From Diplolepis rosae (taxonomy: Eukaryota > Arthropoda > Insecta > Hymenoptera > Diplolepididae): a stretch of 64,000 nucleotides of DNA. Under the pieces are notes generated by a model that saw nothing but the letters and a program-made list of their open reading frames with translations, did no database searches and was not told the DNA's origin. The position numbers and the translations under genes were made by a program. Of the stretch, positions 42,556 to 54,606 are shown piece after piece (position 1 is the first letter of the stretch; every line of letters begins with the position of its first letter). The stretch is taken from the NCBI GenBank assembly GCA_030998225.1, contig JAPYXD010000522.1, forward strand, positions 124,001 to 188,000. Reading direction: 5' to 3'.

Positions 42556-43629
42556 GTTATAGTTACAAAGCTTCACAATTTTGTAATTAAAATCTTGATA
42601 TAAAACTTTAAGCATTTATTGACCTTGAATTACATTGGGAAATTTGTTGTTTACTGTTCAAATCTTCCTCCGATTTCAGAAGAACAGACAAATTAAAAAT
42701 TACAAAATATTTCATTAAAAAAATTGAACTTGTCCATATGATCTTGTCAAATTGTAACAAGATTTCAACACTTCGAACAAAAATTTTCATGTAAAATTTG
42801 ATATCGGTAAATATTTACATGTTCATGTGAAGATAGCAATGAACATATATTTTAGTTTTTTAATTTATCCACTTCTATTACAAAATTTTTCCTTTCTGTA
42901 GAGCATTTCATTTTTTGAATGAAAAGTCTATGCTTAGGCTAAAAAAATGTAAAATAAAAATATTTCTAACATAGAACTGAGAATGTAAATTTTAAACTTG
43001 AATTTTATGTTAATCTTTTCTTAATAGAATATATCTTTCATACTGAAAATGTTTTAAATGTATTAAATTGATAAGAAGTATGGAAATTCGAATAGGAAAA
43101 TATATATTGATTCAAATTTGGAACATTTATTGGCATCAAATATTACTGAAAGTTTATTTTTGAAGTGTTCAAATGCTTATAAAATTTTAGACGATATTTC
43201 AGATTTTTATTTTAGGCAGATTTTTTCCAAAATATCGGAAAAAAGTGTTGTTTCTTAAATAACATATTTCGCAAATTTGAAATTGTCGTCTGCTTCGCGC
43301 CTCTTTTGCACGGAGTCGAGAGAAATACAATTCTCAATTTCGGCTCGATAATCGAAAGCGTGAAATCTAAAAATAGAATTGCATGGAGGAAGCGAGGAGA
43401 ATAAGAAGAAGTGGGACGAGTCGTTCTCGGGTGTAAGAGCGACGAGGAAGAAACAAGGGCTGCGCGCGCCGCTGCCCTTCCATAGAAATTCTGATGGTAA
43501 ATACTACTTCGTGGGTAAATAATTTCTGAATTTTCTAACTTTCATTATTTACCGACGCGCAAAGTACACCTTTTGCGCAACGCGTTCAGAGGGCGCATTT
43601 ATCAGCCCACTTTTGTGAAATTCTCTTAT
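42556..43629. other. No supported gene
   Basis: AT-rich to about 43260, then a GC-richer block (43270-43620) with GAGGAGAATAAGAAGAAG and GCGCGCGCCGC motifs and no open frame of note. The block may be part of the repeat that follows. Confidence 0.4.
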
Positions 43630-44200
43630 TCCATTACTTTAGCAATCTCCCAACTCATCGCTGACATCACTAATGATCACTAAGTGTGCTAAGATGCTAA
43701 CGGATAGGAATAAACTTCGAGGTTTAATAAAACTATGTAAGTCATTATTATTATTAAGTAAGTATTCGAATCGCATTGAGAAACTAACTTTTTGTGATTG
43801 CAGTTTTCTGATTAGTGCATCCTTAAATACATGGAGTATTATTATTTCAATGTATATCTTTGTAATTTTGGGACGCTTGGGTGATCATCTCTATTTGTGC
43901 TTAGCCTGACAGTACTCTGCGATACACAGTTAAAACTCCATGTATGTGAGAATGCACTCATCAGAGGAAACTGAAATCACAAAAAACAAGATTGTCAATA
44001 CGATTCGAATAATTACTTGATAATAGTTACTTACATAATTTTATTTAACCTCAAAGTTTATTCCGATTTAATTATTTCCTGAATTACCTGAACAGTCATC
44101 TATTATCTTCTTTTATGGTTTGAGCTTACGCCAGATGGCTCTGACGAAATCTATGTTGGGCCACACTAAAGTATTACGCGGGCATGGCCTGGTCACTTCC
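43630..44200. repeat. Repeat related to the loop of the 22.8-25.9-kb inverted repeat
   Basis: 43690-44075 is the reverse complement of 24353-24660. Flanking blocks also match in inverted orientation: caatctcccaactcatc at 43645 against gatgagttgggagattg at 24051, and ggccatgcccgcgtaatact (complement of 44167 on) against ggccatgcacgcgtaaagct at 24307. It is a dispersed non-autonomous element with a palindromic core. Confidence 0.65.
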
Positions 44201-44588
44201 CAACACTGTTGATGGCAGGTGATGACAGACGTGGTGATAATAATTCGAAACGGTCAGCAATTTTTCAAAAAGTATGGGAAATTACCCATCCCCAAGTGGA
44301 TTGGTTGTTTTCTGAAAAAGTGCTCGTGAAATGTAAAAAAAATTGAAAAAAATGTTCTATACTTCAGAATACTATAAGCATTTTCAATTCTTTGTGTTGT
44401 CTGTTAGACGCGGATTTCAGGGCCGTACCTGCCCGGTGCCAGAAATCAGCTTTAATGGAGTTTGCATTTAACAGCCAGGACAGAACTCAATCACAGCCAT
44501 GGCGGCCACACACAAAACAAAAATACCGAAGATCGTTTCAAGAATTTTGAAGTTAGGATAATAATGGATTAAAATGTGATTTACAATA

Positions 44589-44747
44589 ATGAAGAGAAAT
44601 TTAATTAGTGTCGCAAAACTTCTTTCCTTGGGAACATTCACCGTGCTCTTAACTATCGTTGTATTTCGATTTCTACGTGGGCCAAGATTTTCTGATGTTA
44701 CGAATTCATCACCCCTCCAGAATAAGATTCTTGGTATTAAGAAGCAG
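44589..44747 (+). CDS. Possible first exon of a host membrane protein
   Basis: 53 codons from ATG 44589 to a good donor AAGCAG|GTATGG. The peptide has a short basic N-terminus, a hydrophobic segment (about residues 8-29, LLSLGTFTVLLTIVVFRF) and a basic-polar stretch, as expected for a type II signal anchor. It is not recognised as part of any transposon here and no downstream exon is identified. Function unknown; it may be a chance frame, and a (TA)n run follows the donor. Confidence 0.35.
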
Positions 44748-44766
44748 GTATGGTATAGCTTAATTC

Positions 44767-44767
<1 letters not shown>

Positions 44768-44812
<45 letters not shown>
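44768..44812. repeat. (TA)n microsatellite
   Basis: 45 bp of uninterrupted alternating TA. Confidence 0.9.
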
Positions 44813-44815
<3 letters not shown>

Positions 44816-45174
44816 TTTCAATATATTTGATATAATTCGGCTCGTTTCTCCTAATATTGATTTTTTTATCTGCTCAATTTGCCTCTTTTTATAGTTAGTA
44901 CTAGACATTTCTATTTTTTAAGGTTCGTATAAAGTTAATATTGCTAACCATATAACCAAGTAAAAATGCATTCTGGAGAATTCATGTAATTCAACTCAAT
45001 GAAAAATTTTTAAATCGAGAGTTCGCATAAGTTTCAATGCTTTATTTGAATGCGGAAGATCGAAACAAATTTTTTGAGCAATTTAAAAGATTTTTAATCC
45101 TAAAGTTAGCAATACTTTTAGTGGTTTTAAATATGATCGAATGAGAGGAAGGTTGTGCGTAAAATAAAAACATT

Positions 45175-45599
45175 TTAAGGGCATGTATTTCTTATAAAAT
45201 AGAGCAAATTTTATTGATCTTATGTCTCTATATGTTTGTGTCCAAAATACATAAGATTTCGTTTTCAAAATTTGGGAAATGGTGGAAAGAATAGAAACGG
45301 TCGTAGATAGACTTTTTTGCTTTTCAAAATTTAGAAAATGGCAGAGAAGATAAGAGCGGACATAGATGGACTACTTTTGATATGGAAAATGAAAAAAGTT
45401 CAATTTTAACCAAATATATCGGAAAATCTGTTTTCATTGTCAAATTTAAAAGTAATCCATCTACGTCCGTTTTAATCTTTTCTACCATTTCCCTAATTTT
45501 AAGAAGAAAATTTTATGTCTTTTAAAAGTAAACATGTAGAATGTGAACTAAGTTGTTCACACGAATTTCTTACTTTCATCAAATATCACATGCCCTTAA
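45175..45599. repeat. TTAA-flanked palindromic MITE
   Basis: TTAAGGGCATGT at 45175 and ACATGCCCTTAA ending 45599. A TTAA target is typical of piggyBac-type elements. The interior contains the 57-238-type hairpin (gtagatagac / gtccatctac) at 45258-45510. Confidence 0.65.
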
Positions 45600-46278
45600 G
45601 GCTATGGATCAATCGAACCATGTGACTAAATCATACACTGAGGAAAAAGAGTATTTGAATCAAAGAATATTTCTTTGATTCAAATAAATGGTTGAGCTGG
45701 ATGGTGACGAATAAATATTTTTTTAGATCAGAGAAATATTTTTATTGTCTTTAAAAAATGAATAATTAAAGCTAAAAATGTTTTTATAGTACTATTAAAT
45801 ATTCATTAGATTGAATAAATTTGTTATTAAAATTGTGTAGCAATTATTAGATAAGAAAAGTAAATTCTTTGATGTAAAATGATGTAATTCATTTTCAAAG
45901 AAACAATGGATTAATTCAAAAAAATTTGCAATGGTTCCAGTAAATTTGTTTTCTATTCCAATATATGATTCCTTGTTTGTAATGGGCGTATTGTAAATTG
46001 AGAGAAATATTTCTTTGAAATGAGGAGAACATTTTTGGTAGGATTAAATGATTATTTGATCCGAAGATGTGATTTACTGTTTAAAATGGTCAAGTAGTAA
46101 AGTGTATTGAGTAATAATAGATGCAAAGAACGATAATATTGCCTATGGTAAGTTAGAGATTTGTGTCAAAAAAATGTTACTGATATGAATAAACGTGTTT
46201 TGAAATTTAAGAAATATTTCTTAAATTTAAAGTAATATAAACTTCATGAATTGTAAGGAGTTAAGTATAAACGTTGTC
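45600..46278. other. Fold-back-rich AT sequence, no gene
   Basis: Begins with half of the 56790-57158 MITE end (ggctatggatcaatcgaacc). Further on, gaatcaaagaatatttctttgattc (45656) and aagaaatatttcttaaattt (46209) form local hairpins. Confidence 0.45.
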
Positions 46279-46498
46279 ATGGTTCTCTTAAATAACAAAA
46301 AAATTCTTACGTCGAACCTGCCATTAGTCATCCGATACATACATATATAAACATCATACAATTATATTCACACCATTCATTCGCAGCCAATCATATTTTC
46401 TATCACAAATACACTTAAATATACAACTTCGCAAATATAAACCTAATAACTAAAACTTATATATAGGACGATACGCTTTCGTCGAATCACGCACACGC

Positions 46499-49400
46499 TT
46501 TTACAAGCAAACCGTGAATAAAATATTAAAAATTATAATAAGTTGTAATTTCATAAAAATATTTTATTATCACCCAAGCGAAGTATTTTACACAAGACTC
46601 TAATAAACAATAAATAGTTCCTTCACGGTTCTCGTAACCTGAGCGCTTTTGCACGCTCAGCAGAGGCAGGTAAAGGGGTCGGTTCAAGGACCTAAACATA
46701 TTAAGAAAAACTCAAAATTAAAACAACTTTTTCCATGCAAGGGGAAAAGATTGTTTATAATAATAAATAAGGTTATAGGTACATATATATGTGTATGTAT
46801 GTGATCAATAATATAATATATATTGTGTATGCTATGTTATATATATATATTATATATTGTGTATATAGTATATGTATGTATATGTATGTACATTGTATAC
46901 TTTTGTTATATTATTATACATAATATAACAAGGGTTATTCATAATAATGCCAATTTGAGCGGTTAGATTTGTGTCCATGTTTGAATGTGTGTGCATATAT
47001 TTACGTGCCAATTATGACAAAAGATAATGGCACCTAAATTTATGCATGTAAATATATATTAAAATTAAATTAACCAGGCAAGACGTGAGAATGGAAGAAT
47101 GAATTAAAATAATGTAAATTAAATGAATGAAGATCAAGAAAAACGTGGATGTTTAAAATTTGTAAAGAACGATAGAGAAGAGAACGCGAGAAAACAGCGA
47201 ATGCAGGTAGGTGGGACAAATAACGGGGAAAGAAGGAAAACGAAAAGGAAAATGCTCACACACACGTAAGCTGGACCCTAGTGGCTGTTAGCGCAGGTAT
47301 AACCCTTGCGGTGACGTCATGACACCTTACGCCTGCCGTAAGCAGCTTACGCTCGCCTGTACCCACCGACTTGGACGGATCCTACGCATGTTAGAGACCA
47401 CGCGCTAAAATCTTCGACCACTGGTATCGACGTTATGCATGCAATAGTATTCCTGGAACCACCTCAATCCATTAAATCACTATTCCTATTATTTATTATA
47501 CCTAAAGCTTAAGTAGCTGAAAAATTGTCGACCAGTGAGTCATACATTACCTAAAGAATCTGAACCAACGTTTTTCTGAAAATATGAAAAATCGAAAAGG
47601 TGTCAGATTCCAAAAAATTCTAAAGGTCAATCTAAAATCTTGATATGACCTACGACATGTTAAAATTCTGGAATAATCCAGAAATTATCATTAACTAATA
47701 AAATGCCAAGTCAACAAAAATTCTCACTTGGCAATAGACATGAAGAATTTCAAAACTACCAAGTATTTAGGTCTTCAATATTTCCAAATTCTTTCTCAGC
47801 AAAAAATCCTCTTCACAGAAATCACGCCACATAGAAATAATTCCAAGTCATCACTATTCCCCACCTGTATGACATGGATACAATTCCATAAAAATCAATC
47901 AATTTGATATCAAAAACGCAGTCTGACGAGCTTCTTACTCCGGGTAAGAACTCTAAAGAGCAAGACACAGTTCTTTGCATTCGCCCGACCGCGGTTCGGA
48001 ACAAGTAAGTCCCATCACCTGGATAGTTGACCTAGATTCGTGAAAAGACCTAGCCAGGGCCACAAATTGGGAATTTTACTTGGGCGAACGTAAATACTTC
48101 TAAAATTTTTCCTCCGACGAAAGCCGTTCACGGGGTTTGTCGCGCTAAAAAATTATACAAGTAAAATTTTTATCACTACGCTTCTGAAATAATATTTTGA
48201 GTGCGTCGGTGGTCGGTTAGCCGCGAGAGTTAACTGTGTGTGTACAGCCTGGCGTTAAAAAACAAAGTTCCGAAAAATAATCCTGTCGTCGAATCTCAAA
48301 ACGACGAGAAGATATTTTTCGAGAAGCCACATTAAGGTTATAAACGATTAAAGTGGAGAAAGAACACAATTTAAAAGTACTGCTTTCTTTCTGGTTCGAA
48401 ACCATCCATCTTTTAATTTTTATAAAATTAATAAGGCAAAAGTGTCGAGAATTCGTGTGTGTATGTTAATTGCAACCACGTGCAATCGGTGAAAAATGAA
48501 CATTAGTGAATAGTTTTAGTTGTTACGTACGGGTGGTAGGGATAAATAAATAATTAAATATTATAAATAATAAATTAATATTTATTTAAAAGATGAAAAG
48601 TCTACGCGGAGGCTTCACAAACTGTAGGGCACTTTTGTGTCCCTTTTTTTTATTTTTATTTAGGGCCGTTTTCGGAATCTTTGCTTTCTCTACTGGCTAC
48701 TAGAACGGAATATAAAATGCTAGAATTTCGATGAAAAGAAAGTATCTACTAAATTTCGGAAGGGCTCAATCAGGAGATTTTGCTTCTATATTCAAATAAA
48801 ATATTATAAATTGAGAACGATACAGCTTACCGATATTTGTAGTTAATTCTACCAGTTGGTAGGATAAGGGCTGGATGAGAAGGCTGTCTTCGATGTCACC
48901 CTTGATTTTCTGACTCAACTGGGCTTTTAAAAATTCTGTCATGCGTGACTAAAACTAGTCACTCTTGTTCATTTTTCACCGATTGCACGTGGTTGCAATT
49001 AACATACACAAACGAATTCTCGACACTTTTGCCTTATTAACTTTATAAAAATTAAAAGATGGATGGTTTTGAACCAAAAAGAAAACAGTCCTTTTAAATT
49101 GTGTTTTTTCTCCACTTTTAATCGTTTATAACCTTAATGTGGCTTCTCGAAAAATATCTTCTCGTCGTTTTGAGATTCGACGACAGGATTATTTTTCGGA
49201 ACTTTGTTTTTCAACGCCAGGCTGTACACACACAGTTAACTCTCGCGGCTAACCGACCACCGACGCACTCAAAATATTATTTCAGAAGCGTAGTGATAAA
49301 AATTTTACTTGTATAATTTTTTAGCGCGACAAACCCCGTGAACGGCTTTCGTCGGAGGAAAGATTTTAGAAGTATTTACGTCCGCCCAAGTAAAATTCCC

Positions 49401-51386
49401 AATTTGTGGCCCTGGCTAGGTCTTTTCACGAATCTAGGTCAACTATCCAGGTGATAGGACTTACTTGTTCCGAACCGCGGTCGGGCGAATGCAAAGAACT
49501 GTGTCTTGCTCTTTAGAGTTCTTACCCGGAGTAAGAAGCTCGTCAGACTGCGTTTTTGATATCAAATTGATTGATTTTTATGGAATTGTATCCATGTCAT
49601 ACAGGTGGGGAATAGTGATGACTTGGAATTATTTCTATGTGGCGTGATTTCTGTGAAGAGGATTTTTTGCTGAGAAAGAATTTGGAAATATTGAAGACCT
49701 AAATACTTGGTAGTTTTGAAATTCTTCATGTCTATTGCCAAGTGAGAATTTTTGTTGACTTTGCATTTTATTAGTTAATGATAATTTCTGGATTATTCCA
49801 GAATTTTAACATGTCGTAGGTCATATCAAGATTTTAGATTGACCTTTAGAATTTTTTGGAATCTGACACCTTTTCGATTTTTCATATTTTCAGAAAAACG
49901 TTGGTTCAGATTCTTTAGGTAATGTATTACTCACTGGTCGACAATTTTTCAGCTACTTAAGCTTTAGGTATAATAAATAATAGGAATAGTGATTTAATGG
50001 ATTGAGGTGGTTCCAGGAATACTATTGCATGCATAACATCGATACCAGCGGTCGAAGATTTTAGCGCGTGGTATCTAAAATGCGTAGGATCCGTCCAAGT
50101 CGGTGGGTACAGGCGAGCGTAAGCTGCTTACGGCTAGCGTAAGGTGTCATGACGTTACCGCAAGGGTTATACCTGCGCTTACAGCCACTAGGGTCCAGCT
50201 TACGTGTGTGTGAGCATTTTCGTTTTCGTTTTCCTTCTTTCTCCGTTATTTGTCCCACCTACCTGCGTTCGCTGTTTTCTCGCATTCTCTTCTCTATCGT
50301 TATTTACAATTTTTAAACTTCCACGTTTTTCTTAATCTTCATTAATTTCATTTACATTATTTTAATTCATTCTTCCATTCTTATGTCATGCCTGGTTGAT
50401 TTAATTTTATTATATATTTACATGCATACATTTAGGTGCCAATATTTTTTGTCATAATTGGCACGTAAATATATGCACATACATTCAAACATGTACACAA
50501 ATCTAAACGCTCAAGTTAGCATTATTATGAATAACCCTTGTTATATTATCTATAATAATATAACAAAAGTATACGATACATATATATATATATATACATA
50601 CATATGACACATACACAATATATGTAATATATATATACATATAACATAGTATATATAATATATATTATATTATAGATCATCACATATATACCTATAACCT
50701 TATTTATTATTATAAACAATCTTTCCCCTTACATGGAGATTGTTGTTTTAATTTTGATTTTTCTTAATATGCTTAGGTCCTTGAACCGACCCCTTTACCT
50801 GCCTCTGCTGAGCGTGCAAAAGCGCTCAGGTTACGAGAACCGTAAATGAACTATTTATTGTTTATTAGAGTCTTGCGTAAATACTTCGCTTGGGTAATAA
50901 TAAAATATTTTTATGAAATTACAACTTATTATAATTTTTAATATTTTATTCACGGTTTGCTCGTAACATTAGTCACGCATCACAGAATTTTTAAAAGCCC
51001 AGTTGAGTCAGAAAATCAAGGTTGACATCGAAGACAGCCTTCTTCTCCAGCCCTTGTCCTACCAACTGGTAGAATTAACTACAAATATCGGTAAGCTGTA
51101 TCGTTCTCAATTTATAATATTTTATTTGAATATAGAAGCAAAATCTCCTGATTGAGCCCTTCCGAAATTTAGTAGATATTTTCTTTTCATCGAAATTCTA
51201 GCATTTTATATTCCATTCTAGTAGCCAGTAGAGAAAGCAAAGATTCCGAAAACGACCCTACCTAAAAATATAAAAAAGGGACACAAAAGTGTCCTACAGT
51301 TTGTGAAGCCTCCGCGTAGACTTTTCATCTTTTAAATAAATATTAATTTATTATTTATAATATTTAATTATTTATTTATCCCTACC
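46499..51386 (-). repeat. LTR-like unit L, older copy, split by a younger inverted copy
   Basis: Segments 46499-48520 and 50974-51386 are, in order, the reverse complement of the complete L unit at 48521-50968. Removing the insert and one TTAGT joins them at gttttagtcacgcat, which L itself carries as its complement near 48950-48965. About 14 bp of its far end are missing. No long reading frame. Confidence 0.82.
48521..50968 (+). repeat. LTR-like unit L, younger complete copy (2448 bp)
   Basis: Starts TGTTACGTACGG and ends GCTCGTAACA; the 7-bp ends TGTTACG/CGTAACA are inverted repeats. It is flanked by a perfect 5-bp duplication TTAGT (48516-48520 and 50969-50973). TG...CA ends, a 5-bp duplication and lack of genes suggest a very long solo LTR of unknown family. 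Simple (TA)n and TATG repeats lie near 50580-50700. Confidence 0.78.
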
Positions 51387-53784
51387 TACTTTCTTATATA
51401 GTGACTGCAAGACTTATTCAGAGCTTGTGAGAGTAAGTGTTGTGACTAGAGCTTTCGAGCCTCACTCAAGAGAAATTAAATCAACTCTTTTTATAAATTA
51501 TTCATAAAATATTTTTTTAAATTATTATAATTATGATTATTGATAAATATATAATATAATTATTGTTTAATATTTAGTATACATTTTTATTATTATTTTA
51601 TTTTCTGTGTTGTATATTTTCAAAATATAAATTATACAATATTTAAAGAATTTGAAAATCTTTCTGTGGAAAAAATGACGCTTTCGACTGCGCTGGGATT
51701 CGAGCCCAGGTCTTTCGAACAATTGTGAATTCCAAATTATTATTGTACCTAAGAAATTTATGTAAAATCTAAATCCTGTGTAGATTTTTTATATTTTATG
51801 TTATAAATTTATTAAGACTTTTGCTGTTTAAATTTTTGTAAAATCAATTTAGTTTAAAAAACTTAAGTGAAAAATAAAGAAGTAATTATAAATGAATTAA
51901 GTTTTAAATTATATATTTGATATTGTGAATCAAAACGAATATTTCCTTTAAAGAGACTGATAAATCTTCAAACCTATGAAATATATTCTACATTTGAAAG
52001 TATGTATATGTATGTTTATATCAACTTTGACAAACAGTTGAATAGAAAAAAATGTATACCATGGTGGGACGAATATTTGTTTGGAATGATATATTTCAGG
52101 TTGATAATGAGAGCGAATGTTTCTTAGAACGAGAATGATAAATTTTCAATTATATAGAAAATATGTTTCAAGTTTAAAAAACATGTAATCATAACAACTA
52201 TGCCAAACGTTTAAGGTAGTACTACCCTTACGGTGATAAATTAAGGCGTTGAAAATTCAGGGCATCGTAAATGAAGTTAAAATACACAAGATAGCAAAGT
52301 TTGAAGGCGTTTGACTTATTAGTTTAAAAGATATGAATTTCTGAAGTCACCCACTTTTACATGGTAGGTATAGGTTATAGTTGAAATTCAATAAGGGATT
52401 CCAGAAAAAAGAATAAAAGAAAAATTAAGAGCGTGATCAAATTCCGCTAGTAGAATAAACACTTCCTTAGAATCACTCCTTCTTAATTTGGATAACTTTG
52501 TCTTATTGTGTATTTCGAGTAACAACGCTTTAAAGTTGTTGAAATCGAGTTCAATAAAGAGCACTAAATAAATGAGCCGAGTGAGCGGCAATGTCGCGAC
52601 TGAGCGAGTGAGAAAGTACGAAATAGTAAAATGTGTGCAACTGAGAAAGGCGTACCGAGCTTTTAACTTTAAACTTTTGATTTATCGTGCGTCGTTGCCA
52701 GCTTTCGAGCAGCTGGTTTCGCTACGTGTGCACGCTCATCCGTGTGTACAGCTTCAGCCAAAATTATTACACTGGTGATATCGCAACAGTACTAGGGTTT
52801 GCCCGCACGGCAAGCGTGAAACTTTTGGCTCTCGAAAGAGGTTCACTAGGACAATAATTTTGCGGACTTTCAAGGAAATCGGAGACAAAAAGTTTTTAGG
52901 CGGGTACACTTGACGAATTTTGCCCCTTATATGTGAGACGGCACGAAGGAACCTACACGGAGAAAAATAGTTGAAGTACTCAACTTCCGATCTAATTTGG
53001 GACATAAGGACAAGTTAGAAGTTATTTAGTATCACTGTATTTATTTGTGATATATTAAATGTTCGAAAATGAATCAAAGTTGAGTAAAATTCAGAAGTGT
53101 AGGGTGAAGTATGAAAGCGTGCATTAAAAATTTTTAAATATATATATTATTACTCGTAGTATAACTATAAAAAACCAATCTTTTATTAAATCACAAAAAT
53201 AGTAGAGCTTTGCGTTCATTCTACTCTACGCTTCAATCGAGAGTTGAGTAAACCGTGAATCGCACGATTTATTCCAACAGCTACATCTATTTACGCAGGA
53301 ACGAATGAAAGTAATCTGCGCCTTGGGCACACATAAAAAATTTTTAATTTCAAAAACATAAATTCTTAAAATTCAATTGATATTATGAAAATTTAAACAA
53401 AAAAGTCGATAAGTGTATTGCATAAAATATGAAATATCACATAAATTACTCAGGCAGAATAATAATTTGGAATTCACAAAAGTAAAATCCATATTTTGAA
53501 AATATAAAACAAAGAAAATAAAAGAACCTTCTTTTAAATGTTTTTATACAAGATACTTCTTTATAATAATGCAATTTTTTAATGTACATTTGAAAATTTA
53601 GTTTCACTAAACTTCATACGTCGTTATAATAAAAATGTATACTAAATGTAATTTAATAATTATATTATATATATCAATAATAATAATTGAATAATTATAT
53701 TAATTTTTAAAAATATTTCATGACTAATTTATGAAAAAAGTTGATTTATTTTTACTTAAGTAAGGCTCAAAAACTTTATTGACG
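51387..53784. other. Centre of the large inverted-repeat element, no gene
   Basis: AT-rich. It contains the SINE-like fragment at 51640-51730 and a GC-richer block around 52570-52960 with only short frames that resemble nothing known. Confidence 0.4.
51640..51730 (-). repeat. tRNA-derived SINE-like fragment
   Basis: The minus strand has GGGCTCGAATCCCAGCG (B-box-like) and ccacagaaagattttcaaat, in the same order as 37550-37650. Confidence 0.5.
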
Positions 53785-54498
53785 GCACTTGCTCTCACAA
53801 GCTCTGAATAACTCTTGCACTCACTATATAAGAAAGTTCCAAGTTTTATGTCTGAGGATTGTAAGCGAGCGTGTGCGTGATTCGACGAAAGCATATCGTA
53901 CTATATATAAGTGTAGTTATTAGATTCATATATGTAAGGTTATATGTTTAAGTGTATTTGTAATTTTAAATGTGATTGGCTACGTCTGAATGGTGTGAAT
54001 GTATTTGTAAGTTGTTTATGTATGTACCGGATGACTATTGGCAGGCTCGAGGTAAGAATTTTTTTTATTTTAGAGAACCATACTGAAACATTTCGACTCA
54101 TTCTCGTTTTATTTTATTAATATTTAAATGTTTTTAGACCGAATTTTGGCCTAATTTGGCTCAAAATTGTCTTTTTAAGATTTACGTGTGGGTCACACGA
54201 AGGGTGAAAATTTCGCGAAATGGAATTCTTAATTTAAAGAGCCAGAATGCCGAATACACCTTACGATTTTCAGGTTTTTTGAAAGAACTAAGCAAAACAC
54301 GTTCTAATTTTGGGGTGCTGTCCCTACTCCTGAAAATAAAAGATTTCGACCAATGGTTTTTCTTTATTCGTAGCATACGTAATTTTTTTTTCGTTTCCCT
54401 TCTCAGTCAAACCACTTCCTCCCTTCTATTTCAAATTAATTTTAATAAAAATAGGCATCAGGCGTGTACAGGGCACTGTAAAATTTGTGGCACAGGCC

Positions 54499-54606
54499 TG
54501 CCACTTATCATTTGCCACCTCCCTGAACGTATTCAATATTTATATGCAACGCGCGCAACTTCGCAGGCTTTACCCATTGGAAGAAATAAAAAAAAGGGTT
54601 TCCAAA
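54499..54606 (-). repeat. Copy of the Ty3-2 upstream terminal sequence
   Basis: Begins TGCCACTTATCATTTGCC and matches 63888-64000 almost perfectly (one 3-base indel, one substitution). In both places the homology starts at TGCCAC. This is what one expects if it is the end of the Ty3-2 3' LTR and 63888-64000 the end of the 5' LTR. Downstream lie two copies, 61 bp apart, of gtgaagctccccgt (54610 and 54671). Confidence 0.6.

Larger units (their letters stand above)
46279..54082. repeat. Large terminal-inverted-repeat element holding nested LTR-like copies
   Basis: Sequence 46279-46498 (atggttctctta, gacgatacgctttcgtcgaa) is mirrored at 53865-54082. The next 60 bp of that terminal repeat appear at 51387-51450 and 53785-53835. 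The original left terminal repeat, about 290 bp, is therefore split by the LTR-like insert at 46499-51386. The 2.3-kb centre (51450-53785) has no recognisable gene. Family unknown; Polinton coding genes are absent. Confidence 0.65.

Noticed and set aside
47822..49647. Identical 60-residue reading frames at 47822-48004 (minus) and 49465-49647 (plus)
   Set aside because: They are mirror images within the inverted copies of unit L, with no similarity to known proteins.
46279..54082. Polinton/Maverick element
   Set aside because: Long inverted ends fit, but there is no polymerase B, integrase, protease or capsid gene and the length is mostly due to nested LTR-like copies.
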